A DNA stretch of 64,000 nt from Metopolophium dirhodum. Its lineage: Eukaryota > Arthropoda > Insecta > Hemiptera > Aphididae. The notes beneath the pieces are model-generated. The model did no database searches. It was not told the DNA's origin and saw only the letters and a list, made by a program, of their open reading frames with translations. The translations under genes were made by a program, and so were the position numbers. Location of the stretch: NCBI RefSeq assembly GCF_019925205.1, contig NC_083565.1, positions 19,062,241 through 19,126,240 of the forward strand, written 5' to 3'. Positions 27,061 through 37,850 of the stretch are shown here, piece by piece. Each line of letters opens with the position of its first letter. The stretch's first letter is position 1.

Positions 27061-28920
27061 GCTTTAAAATATATCTAATAGTTGCGTATAATTGGGTTTA
27101 TATACATGGGTGGGTATAAAGATAATAAATAATAATAAATCTCGTTCGAATGATTGGGTAACAATATAATATGTATAACATTTTATACATATTTTATTAT
27201 ATTACATTAACTAAGTGGCCGTTTGTCTAATTTGTTTGGTACAACCGGCATACCACGACGTATTATAATACGCCTAAACAAAAATATTTTTTTTCCTATT
27301 CGACCAGACCACGTTTTTTCGTTTAACTATTCCCCCTGCGGTCTAAGATTTGTTCAAACATAACTTAATTTATACGATAATCGTACAATAATTATTACCA
27401 GCTATTACTTACCTATACAGGGATAGGTATATACATTATCAGCTATATGTATATAATAATACGTGTTGACTTTTTTATAATATGACAAATATAGTTTATT
27501 GCGCATTGTCACTGAAAAAAGGATGGGTGGAAATTTGCAATCCAAATATTATGTTAAATGTAAAAACCAAAATGTGCAGTGTGTATACCTAAACTGGGTT
27601 AAACCATAAGAAAGGCACATCCGAATCCTTTTTCTCGAGCGTGGGACACAGCAGCAACGTCGAACTCGGAGCGTATACACAATATACAGTATAAAATGAT
27701 ATCTAATTCTAATGTATTATTCATTCGAGAAATCGCTGATCTCCGTTTGTAGCGTGGCCTATAAAAGAAGCCCATTGCATCAAATGCATCATAATACTAT
27801 CGTAGTTATTATCAATATTTTTTGTTAAATATAATTTTGAAAAGGGTAATGGTAATTAATACCTATAAATGATATACTATATGTGCGTTGGTGTTTGTTA
27901 GGTTGCTGATGCCGATGCTAAAGTTTATCATAGGCAACCATAGCTCAACAATATAATATTCGTCTAACTTATTATTTAATAGCAGAAAGAAAATAAAGTG
28001 ATGGACATGTATGTCATAGTTGCAGAGAAGCTAGAATATAGACACATATATATTATATACAACTATTGTCTATTATATTATTATTATGCGATAGACCTTG
28101 TACCGTAATCGTAGCTATTTTTATTATTAATTTTTATTTTCGTTTCAGTAATTTCGAACGTTTAAAACTGCGCATTGCATATCGTAATTATTTGCATTTG
28201 TTAAATGCAATTATTTCGACCTTGGAAATGAATTTTTTGAACGTGTAATATATCTATAATATATATTATATATAGTCACCACGCGCGGTTTCAAATATGT
28301 TTATTCACCGATATATTGTCATCATCATTATCTAAGATTTATTTAGGTTTCGCCTAGTCATTTCTGGGAAAATATAAATCGGAGACAACGGCGCATTACT
28401 TTCGTTGCCAAAAACGTTTGTGAAACGGTTTATTAATTTAAAATATCGTAATTTCAAAAATGATGTACACGAGTGTAAACAGTAGAGTAATTATAACTTA
28501 AAGTTAAAAGTATAGCTGAACTACCTGGTGTCACTTATTCGCTCCCATCAGAGCTCCAAATTGGTATGAAATGGTGTTGTAAATTGTGAGTAGTTTTTAA
28601 AATTTTAAGTTTCAAATAATTGATGTTTTTAAGATTCATTGAGTACTTACTTACAGTGTGATAGTAATAAAACAATCAAGTTTGTGCACCTAAAACTATA
28701 GTATTGAAGAAAAAATATAGTATGTATATATAAAGTATGCACTGAAAACATTTTTAAGTTATGCCGTGCCCTCCTTTATATACAACAAAATTATTTAATA
28801 TAATACCTATATATTATTACACACAATGTAATGCGTACTTTATGTATACTGTATTATTTTCGTTTTTCTCGTGATACATCGTACAAACACTGCTAGTCGG
28901 TTTTAATTTTATATTTGTAT
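27061..28920. other. AT-rich stretch, nothing recognised
   Basis: AT-rich DNA with short open frames only. No transposon termini or RNA gene were recognised. Confidence 0.45.
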
Positions 28921-29290
28921 GTCACTGGCATACTGTATTCGATTTTTTTTAGACCCGGATGCACATGCGTGTGCAGGATGGCCGTTTAGCGGGTTGATAT
29001 GCAAACGCACTTATTAACCCGACCCCGCAACGGCGGCGCTGCTACATGAGGCCATTGACCCAGCCGATCACGGGGACACGTGTTGAGTCCCTTCACCCCC
29101 TTTCGAAGTCAAGTGGCTTCGGTGGCGGTGCATCACAACCCCCTCGCCTATGGTGCCGCCTGCATCGTCTGAACATCCTTTCCGGCCGTCCTACGATAAC
29201 GTGTGCCGAATTGCAATTCGGCCTGCCAATACAGTCTGCGGCCGCGGCGCCGTCACGGCGCCACCCGCACAACGGTTTTTATAATATTAT
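28921..29290. other. GC-rich island with 18-bp palindrome
   Basis: This is a sharply bounded island, about 50-60% GC by eye, in AT-rich DNA. It contains a perfect 18-bp palindrome at 29205-29222 and a second GGCGCCGTCACGGCGCC hairpin just after it. An 82-codon plus-strand frame covers most of the island but shows no domain. It may be a retained enhancer or a fragment of a GC-rich retroelement. Confidence 0.4.
29205..29222. repeat. Perfect 18-bp palindrome
   Basis: GCCGAATTGCAATTCGGC is fully self-complementary. It lies at the centre of the GC-rich island. Confidence 0.9.
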
Positions 29291-29754
29291 ATAATAATAA
29301 TAATATTATCTTTTGTTCTGAATCGTTCCCTATAGCAAAGAAGCCCGTCAAAGCTTTACTACGTAGTTTTTGCAGCTCTTAATGCTGTTCATGAGTAGCA
29401 TAATATTATTTAGCTATTAAAGAATATGCTGTATCAAGATTAATGTTAACACGGAAAACGAACATTTGTCAAAACGTAAAGCTATACTCTCCGCTTATAT
29501 CATGTGATAAAATATACTTAAATATTAATTATATAATATTAATATATTTGAATTCCATTGATTCATATATTAGTTGTATTGGTAGGTAGGTTGATGTTTT
29601 ATTCGTCAAAACGAAAAATTAGAATTTCTCGCACAATTATAATATTAGTGCGTATATTAGGCTAATGTACTTTACTTTATACTGAATATTAAGTGTCAGA
29701 TATATTATAGAAACGTGATTTCCAGTCGTTTGTACGTTTCGGGCCTTAAAAGGT
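29291..29754. other. AT-rich flank of the foldback element
   Basis: No gene or repeat was recognised apart from short A/T runs. Confidence 0.45.
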
Positions 29755-29763
29755 AATAGAACG
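29755..29763. repeat. 9-bp target-site duplication, left copy
   Basis: AATAGAACG directly precedes the left terminus and is repeated exactly at 32965-32973, after the right terminus. Confidence 0.93.
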
Positions 29764-30386
29764 AGGTGCGTTACCCTGGCACCCCAAGGTCAAATTTCGA
29801 CTTGAAAACTGTTGGGTATTATGTTATTTGTTATGTAACAATTTGTAACCACAAAAAAAAAATTTTGTAATCACACCGGTACCCCCCGAAAAACCACTTT
29901 ACAAGTTCCGGGTGCCAGGGTAACGTTACCCCGGCACCCCGTACAACAAAAAATGAAAATGTCGACTTGAAAACTGTTGGGTATTATGTTATTTATTATG
30001 TAACAATTTGTAACCACAAAAAAAAATTTTGTAATCACACCGGTACCCCCGAAAAAACCACTTTACAAGTTCCGGGTGCCAGGGTAACGTTACCCCGGCG
30101 CCCCGTGCAACAAAAAATGAAAATTTCGACTTGAAAACTGTTGGGTATTATGTTATTTATTATGTAACAATTTGTAACCACAAAAAAAAATTTTGTAATC
30201 ACACCGGTACCCCCGAAAAACCACTTTACAAGTTCCGGGTGCCAGGGTAACGTTACCCCCGGCGCCCCGTACAACAAAAAATGAAAATTTCGACTTGAAA
30301 AACTGTTGGGGATTATGTTATTTATTATGTAACAATTTGTAACCACAAAAAAAAATTTTGTAATCACACCGGTACCCCCGAAAAAC
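29764..30386 (+). repeat. Left arm: tandem array of about 164-bp units
   Basis: The sequence TCGACTTGAAAACTGTTGGG recurs at about 29797, 29962, 30126 and 30290, giving periods of 165, 164 and 164 bases. Each junction between units carries the palindrome GGGTAACGTTACCC (29918, 30082, 30245), followed by a GGCACCCC or GGCGCCCC block. That junction copies the core of the outer terminus (CGTTACCCTGGCACCCC). The array may therefore multiply transposase-binding sites; this is inference. Confidence 0.95.
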
Positions 30387-30541
30387 TCGATGTACAATAT
30401 GTATGATTAGTATTTTATATACTATACGATATCGGACATGGCTTCATAATTGGAGAGCAAGCTATATTTGATGGTCAAATGAAAATGGTCATAATTAATT
30501 AGGAGGTACTCATATAAGATTACCTCGGCAATATTAAATTA

Positions 30542-31250
30542 ATGGATGCAATGGATACAATTTCATCAACAGCCAATAAGCTGTTAAAAGGTATGCCATC
30601 ATACATACAAGTTAACCGGTGTTCCGAACCTAACCTAACCCGATCTTTTCTGTCCAGAATTTTCTTTAGACAATAGATATGAAGTAATATCATTGACTGC
30701 TTATGAGGGGAAAATAAACATTCAAGAAAATATTAACAACTTCTTAGATAAGGAATTTATTGAGTGTAAAAGCTGCAAAAGTGAGAGAGTTATAACTGCC
30801 AGCATAAAAAACCATTTGTTGATAGAACTACTATCATTACCTACAGGTACTTTATACATTTTTAAATAAAGATAAAGAAAATCAATAAATTTATGTTTTT
30901 TAATCATTTTAATTCTTATACATTGTTCTATATTCTCAGATCTAGAAGCATCAATAAGCATATCCAATCTGAGTGATATAGGAGCAATCCAAAACAATTA
31001 TGCAGGAGAAGTCCATTTGTATTTAGATGATATTCCAAAAACAATAAAAATTAATGATATTTATTTTTTGAGAGGAGCTATAGGGTTTTGTGGACAAGAC
31101 CGGTGGGGATTAAGAGTGACCACAGGACACTATAAAGCGTTTGCATACAGATCAAATGACCAATGGGAAGTGTATGATGATCTCAGAGATGGCATATCAT
31201 TAAATACAAAAAAGAAGGAAAATATTGAAATGCTATTGTATTCAAAATAA
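30542..31250 (+). CDS. USP-like (peptidase C19) C-terminal domain protein, three exons, inside the foldback element
   Basis: Proposed exons are 30542-30590, 30658-30846 and 30940-31250. They are joined across two short introns (67 and 93 bp) with GT..AG ends, both phase 1, and encode 182 residues. The TAA stop overlaps an AATAAA signal at 31246-31251. Residues 49-60 hold a single CxxC (ECKSC), like half of the zinc ribbon of ubiquitin-specific proteases. Residues 142-160 (GHYKAFAYR, then W155 and YDD) match the USP histidine box, with His143 and Asp159/160, and residues 174-180 (NIEMLLY) match the closing strand. Met-Asp-Ala-Met near the start may be a relic of the QD box. The catalytic Cys box is absent, and an in-frame stop precedes the ATG, so the product is probably non-catalytic or needs an unseen upstream exon. 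Intact frame and splice sites argue against a simple pseudogene. It is flanked on both sides by the element's arms and is probably captured cargo. USP kinship is from motif reading only. Confidence 0.68.
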
Positions 31251-32219
31251 ATTGTAAATATAAAACGTCAACATTTCGAATTAATTTTTATTTAAATATA
31301 TTCCGTTTCCAATTAATACGTGAGGTGCTCAACAGGCATGTGACATTTATGTAAAATAAAAAAAAACATAGTTATCTTACTACAATTATTAGCAATTAAT
31401 TAAAAATAATGCTAAAGAACACTTTACTGAAAATTAGAGTGAATTAGTAAAGTATAAGTTTAACTTATTTAACTATAAAAATTGTATTCAATGTAAATAA
31501 TATAAAAGTATACTAAAATTAAATAAATAAAATTACAGGTAAATCAATATAAATTAAAACGATAGTCTGTCAGTTCATACTACTAAGTATATATTTTTAG
31601 TATACATTTATATTGCTGTAATAAATTGTATTAATCGAAACTTCTCTTTAGATCTAAATATATCACCTCATATTTCTCAATTGGTAGTAAAATGAGGCTA
31701 TTTCAGCAATAATCAATAGTTTGTCAACAATTTGGGAAATCCATCGAAAATTGGATACAATTTTTTTTTAACTTAGAGTTTTGTACAACCTAAGTGTAAA
31801 ATTGTATTCAAAATTTGTCCAAACATGAAAACTATTTTAATTATTCATTCATAACTTCAAAAACAATGGTCTAAACTCTAGATACTTGAAAATTGAAATG
31901 TAAACACATCTATATAAATGTCTTCCAAAATATTGAAAAACACTAAATACATATAATATATATAAAAGGAAGAAATCAATATTTAGGGACCACAAACATA
32001 GATGGAAAACTTTTTTTTTGAATTTAAAATGAATGGTTCAAATTGTCAACTGAACTGGACATAAGATATTGAGTTTGGTTCTAAAATCTTAATTTAGAAA
32101 AAAAATCCTATTCAACTTCTGAGACTCAGGTAAGCATATAATTCAAACATACAATTTTCAATTAATTTAAATACGAACTAAATAATGAATGTAAAAAGAC
32201 AGTAGTTCCGAAGCACCGA
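31251..32219. other. AT-rich interior of the foldback element
   Basis: About 970 bases between the cargo gene and the right arm. No reading frame, no transposase motif and no repeat unit were seen. It may be decayed former coding sequence. Confidence 0.6.
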
Positions 32220-32964
32220 TGTGGTTACAAATTGTTACATAGTAAATAACATAATGCCCAACAGTTTTCAAGTCGAAATTTTCATTTTTTGTTGTACGGG
32301 GTGCCGGGGTAACGTTACCCTGGCACCCGGAACTTGTAAAGTGGTTTTTCGGGGGTACCGGTGTGATTACAAAATTTTTTTTTGTGGTTACAAATTGTTA
32401 CATAATAAATAACATAATACCCAACAGTTTTCAAGTCGAAATTTTCATTTTTTGTTGTACGGGGCGCCGGGGTAACGTTACCCTGGCACCCGGAACTTGT
32501 AAAGTGGTTTTTTCGGGGGTACCGGTGTGATTACAAAATTTTTTTTTGTGGTTACAAATTGTTACATAATAAATAACATAATACCCAACAGTTTTCAAGT
32601 CGAAATTTTCATTTTTTGTTGCACGGGGCGCCGGGGTAACGTTACCCTGGCACCCGGAACTTGTAAAGTGGTTTTTCGGGGGGTACCGGTGTGATTACAA
32701 AATTTTTTTTTGTGGTTACAAATTGTTACATAACAAATAACATAATACCCAACAGTTTTCAAGTCGAAATTTTCATTTTTTGTTGTACGGGGTGCCGGGG
32801 TAACGTTACCCTGGCACCCGGAACTTGTAAAGTGGTTTTTCGGGGGTACCGGTGTGATTACAAAATTTTTTTTTGTGGTTACAAATTGTTACATAACAAA
32901 TAACATAATACCCAACAGTTTTCAAGTCGAAAATTTTACCTTGGGGTGCCAGGGTAACGCACCT
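32220..32964 (-). repeat. Right arm: inverted tandem array of about 164-bp units
   Basis: This is the reverse complement of the left-arm units. The shared TCGA landmark recurs at about 32273, 32436, 32600, 32764 and 32927, giving periods of 163, 164, 164 and 163. The GGGTAACGTTACCC palindrome lies at 32307, 32470, 32634 and 32798. The right arm has about one more junction than the left, so the two arms have changed copy number independently. Confidence 0.95.
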
Positions 32965-32973
32965 AATAGAACG
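32965..32973. repeat. 9-bp target-site duplication, right copy
   Basis: AATAGAACG is identical to the left copy at 29755-29763. Confidence 0.93.
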
Positions 32974-34030
32974 TGCATAACAATAACTAATATACTATAT
33001 AGTGTTAAGCACCGGAACGGGGCTTTAATATCTCGATAGAAGATAAATGCTATACAAATGCGAGAATAACAATAATTACAATAAAATAAACTATATTACC
33101 CATAATATATTCGTAGAGGGCAAAAGTTCAGCGTGGTCTACGGATTAAAGTTGATATTTTTTTTCACGAAATTTGCTTTGACGCGATCGTCACGCTGGTG
33201 TGGCGTTTGACGGCAGATTGCAAGTTGCATTGTCCTCGTTGTTCAAGGTTCTCTCCGACCGTCTTATTCATATATATATATATATTTAGATTGTAGGTAA
33301 TATAACTCCTTAACGTGTATACGTGCGCGCCAAATTTCGTATGTCGTTCGGTCAAATTATAATATGCAGTGTCCAGTGAAGAAAATACAATTAACCAAAT
33401 TATGTTTTTAGACTTATTCGTTGATTTTTTTAAATTTGTCATTATTTCACCGCGTATCGTAATGCATAATATAAGCTTGTATACAAGTATACAACCCCAC
33501 CACGGGGATTTATTTCATCATGAGATATATAATCATTAAAATATTAGATTAGTGTCCAGTCAAACAATCTTAAGTCAAAACGGTGTGTTTGCTGCAGAAC
33601 ACTGTGTGCAAATAGTAAACACTATACAGTAGGTATATATCTTACACGTGACATAGAGTGGAAGGTCATCATTGACGCGCGAATATTCAGTGAAAATAAT
33701 AACGAAAATATAGTCATTTAAACTGTAGTGGGTATATATTGTACACAGCGCAGTCGCAGCGGATATTATAGTATGATAAAAGTTTTTGTTTTTTTCCGTC
33801 TGCAGTGTCGCATTTAATAATAATATTATTATATATAATACACATAATAATATGTTTACCTAGGAGTTATATTGTTATTATCCTACTTTTTTGTTATTAC
33901 ATCGCTGGCGTCTACCCTGCACCCCTCTGTAACGACCAACCACTCTGCACCACAACACCATACCTTTGTATGTACATATCGCATTATCGTCATAGTCCTC
34001 GACTATGTTATTATACAGATATATAATGCA
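32974..34030. other. AT-rich stretch, no gene seen
   Basis: Mostly AT-rich, with a small CpG-containing part at 33170-33260. A 92-codon minus frame there is low complexity. No transposon ends were seen. Confidence 0.4.
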
Positions 34031-34930
34031 TGTTATACACTTATGCCGCCGCCGGCCGGTCGAATGCAACGCGCGTGGCGTCGTCGGTGCATATTCTGCA
34101 GCAGCGAGCGACGGCCGTCGCGGTGTGGTTCGTGTAGGGTGACGAGGGGATTGCATTCAATATGCTCTCGCGTACCAACATATATACGTACATAATATCA
34201 TATAGTATTGTAATGCTCGCACGTGTATAATAATTAATTAATCCGAATATACGGTCGACCGACCCTGAGACGCGGCGGCGCATTGTTCGCATGGTACACG
34301 GGCGGAAAAAACCTAACCTTGAGCACTATACGTCTACCTATATAATATAATATGTATATTATTATTATTATTATTGTTGTATGCTCTCCAAGCTTCAATT
34401 ATTCGGGTGCGATAAGGGAAAACGAAAATAACATATACGTAGAAACGCACTCGTCTCTCTTGCCGGCGAAGGGTGCAGTGTGTGAACGGTGCCTGTAGTG
34501 GCGCGTCGTCGGCGGTGCATGCGTGTTGCGCGCGCAACTCGCCTTGAGAGGTTACTGAACTCGCGGATCACGCGCGCGGTCCCCCTGAAGAATACTCACG
34601 CACCACCCCGCGCGACCGTACGTGCACGACGTGGCCGCCGCGGCGTCTGGCGACCTGCCAGCCGCGGGGTGGTGACCGCCGCCGCCGCAACTGCCATCCG
34701 TTCGTGTACCCTTTACTCCCCCCCTGGTTTCACTTTGTGACATTTTACGAAATCTCTGTCCGAGTCTATGTATTATAAGTTCTCCGCGAGCTCAGAAGGC
34801 AAGGCCGTTCTTCGGATGAATTTCATAAATGGGTGCGAGTGTGCGTGCTGCAGTGCGCTTGTGGTGGCGGCGGCGGCGGCAACTGCTTTGGCTGTGGGAG
34901 GCGATCGAGGAGGGGGTGGGTAAACCGGGA
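34031..34930. other. Large CpG-rich patch
   Basis: One of the strongest CpG islands of the window (34030-34140, 34260-34320, 34450-34740, 34840-34920). Open frames occur in parallel on both strands and are Arg/Ala/Pro-rich. It is promoter-like or enhancer-like, but no first exon with a donor could be picked. Confidence 0.5.
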
Positions 34931-36150
34931 TTGGCAAGATTCGTGTTTTATTTTTGTTTTCAATGATTTATTAGCAGTCCAATTCTTTTCTGAAAATCTT
35001 TTCATAATTATCCGAGATAATATTGTGTAATGTGTTAACGCCTTTACGGTAGGCATACCCATAGTCATATTATATTTTAAACGCGTTACATATTATTACG
35101 ATCATGGTTAGTCTCTGGCGACTCATGTTCATGTGAGAGTGGTCACAGACCACAGGGTTATTAGCCCTCCCCAATCAGCTATTACTTATTAATGAAGTAT
35201 ATCAATGTAAACGTTTAGGTTTATGTCCGAAAAATTACAGTTTAGCAATTTATAATGTAGGCATTATAATATGTATTATGATGTTTAAAAATTGTATATT
35301 ATAAATAATAATATTATAGTCTACCTGTATAATATAAGCCCATTCGAAAATTAAATTCAGTCCGCCTATGGTATATTATGCTATATGACAAACACTTGAG
35401 GCCAGCTTCAAACTGGGTTTCTGGACGAACGGACGTTTTCGTATATTTTAATAATAATAATAATAATATATAATGTAGTCCAGAATTTCATGGCCAGAGC
35501 CCGATGCATATTATCATTACCATAATGTATATACGCAAGCGCGCCGCCGTATATCGATGACCATGTTTTGAAATAAAAAGATAACCGCGTATACACATTA
35601 TTTATATATAATATACAATAGGTAAGGGAAAATATGAAATATACATCATCATCATATATTATGCACGTGTATATGTACATATGGGTAATAGGTATCTGGT
35701 TACATGCGCGTAGGTACATCTTTATTATTATAATATGTATAGCTGCAGGCTGCAACGGCGCACGCCCGAAATGCGCGCAATGTTTCGCTGTCGGTCGTCA
35801 ATCAAACGTAATAATAAAACACGCGTGTCGTGTATATATGCCTATATATAGGTAATAGTATGTAATAATAATATGATTTGGTCTGCATAACGTGACAAAA
35901 ATAGTCGATCTATACACGCACTAACATAATATTGTCTTTATTTCGTACTTAAAGTATTATAACATATTGTATGTATAGATTTTATAGGCATCCCGGTATA
36001 AACGCGAGTCGAAGAAAGAGACGGAAAGTGCGTAGGTATTACGATATTTGTATTAAGCTGATATGTAGATCCTATATTCCCATATACCTCATCTAATCTT
36101 ACTGTGTATAATTGCTGCGTAAACCATAAAGTGTACCAAATTTATGTAAA
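34931..36150. other. Mixed stretch, no gene seen
   Basis: AT-rich, with modest CpG at 35500-35560 and 35740-35830. It includes (AAT)n near 35452-35468. Frames here are Ile/Tyr/Val-rich and lack motifs. Confidence 0.4.
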
Positions 36151-37000
36151 ATATATTATTATATGAGTATTATGAATATGCATATTATGTATCGATTGCA
36201 CGCGTCCGGGGTATTATAAAATTAAAACGTATATAATATAACCACGCGATCGAGGATATATTATAACGGGACAAATGGGAAGGTCGAGTTGGCGAATTGC
36301 AGATATGTATACGAAACGGAAAAAGAAAGAAAGAAAAAATTATCATCGATAATATTATATATATATTATATAGTATATACACCCGGGCGGTGAGAAATGT
36401 GTGCTGAAATACAGTTATTTTATTGGGCGAAACTGCACGTAGTCGGGTTTTTAATAACGTCGATTTATTTTTTTCTAAGACAATTCTAGGCACGCAGTCG
36501 TTATAATATAGCGCCTACACACACACACACACACATATATAATATAATATAACGACAATTATGTAATGACCGGCCGTCGATCCCGGTGCGGCGGATCGCA
36601 AAAGTCGTATAATATAATATATATATAGGATGAAATGGACGGCCGCGGTGGTGTACATTATTAAACTATGTATATGGTGTATATACTGTATACAGTGAGT
36701 AGGAAATGAAATTTAAATTGGAAATGTATAATGAATTGGACACTCGACGCGACCCTCGGGGTCATTTACACGAGAATTCGCCGTTTGCCAAAACGCGTCC
36801 TTTGGCTCTCGGCCGCACTATATGTATACGTGTAATATATATCATTCACGACGTATATATAATATACGAACAACACGCGCCCGACAACGTGGTCTTGCAC
36901 GGTGAAATTGTAAAAATTCCGCTCGAAATTTTTATTTTTTTTTAAGAAAAACACCATTATATTTTTATTATACAACAACAAGAACACGAGTCACCCGTTT
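36151..37000. other. CpG-containing patch
   Basis: CpG-enriched blocks at 36560-36660 and 36730-36900 surround TA-rich runs. An AC array occurs at about 36517-36535. A 79-codon plus frame at 36706 is not supported by a domain or splice site. Confidence 0.4.
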
Positions 37001-37813
37001 GGCCGCTGTTCAAAAATTAATTTTAAAAAACAACACACATCAATAAGTTGAATCGCCTGCGCCGAAATTCGTCGTCTTGTTATATCGCATGCGGGTCGGT
37101 CTCAGGGATACACATTTACTTCGTCTAATTGGAGTTTTATTAATCAAGTTCAATTTTAATTTTGTATTCGGACGAGTATTTATACTTAATACTTATAATA
37201 CATGTGTGTTTTTTAAATATTCAAATGGCATTTTGATTGAATTAAAAAATCTGAATTCACGCACATAATATTTGGTCGTCGTCTGGGAACAAAATTACAA
37301 ACGAACCTGCACCGCGCGGGAATGTAATGCGTGCGATTTTTGACTGCCATATAGAGTCGGTCAAAATTTGTCGTTATTTTTTTAAGCACGTTAAAATCAT
37401 CATGGGCGCTATAGTGGAAAAAACAAACTCATGCATATTCTCATATACATATATATAGAGTCGCAGAGGTATTTGCAGGTTTAGGTTTAGGTACTGCACA
37501 GTCGGTAACGTTATTCTATACATTACATACTTAAAAATAATAATAATATTATTATTATTATATTATGCTAGATGTCTATATAGTCGCTAGAGACAACTAC
37601 CGTGTAATGAATACAAAAAACGTACAGCATGTGATATTATTGTAAATGAAATAATAATAATACATAATACATAAATAAATAAAACTCGAATGGAAGAAAC
37701 AAAAGAATTAGCCTGCCCCGCGTGTCCGTCCGTGAATTCACGATTTTTTTATCGGACAACGAAAATAGCGACGATAAAAATACAACTTTTTGACCGTACG
37801 TCAAAACACTGCT

Positions 37814-37850
<37 letters not shown>

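Larger units (their letters stand above)
29764..32964. mobile_element. Complete foldback-type DNA transposon carrying a USP-like gene
   Basis: This 3,201-bp element starts AGGTGCGTTACCCTGGCACC and ends with the exact reverse complement. A perfect 9-bp duplication flanks it. Both terminal inverted repeats are arrays of about 164-bp direct repeats, 623 bp on the left and 745 bp on the right, so the two arms can fold on each other. Long subrepeat-built arms with 9-bp duplications are known from Drosophila FB elements, and 9-bp duplications are typical of the MULE superfamily. No transposase frame is visible inside, so it is probably mobilised in trans. The interior instead holds a spliced gene (30542-31250) and about 1 kb of AT-rich filler. 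Near-identical repeat units and an intact duplication suggest recent insertion. The MULE/FB assignment rests on structure, not on a transposase. Confidence 0.92.

Noticed and set aside
30035..30397. 120-codon minus-strand frame with an internal duplicated block
   Set aside because: It is the translation of the foldback subrepeats. The corresponding frames in the right arm are the same artefact.
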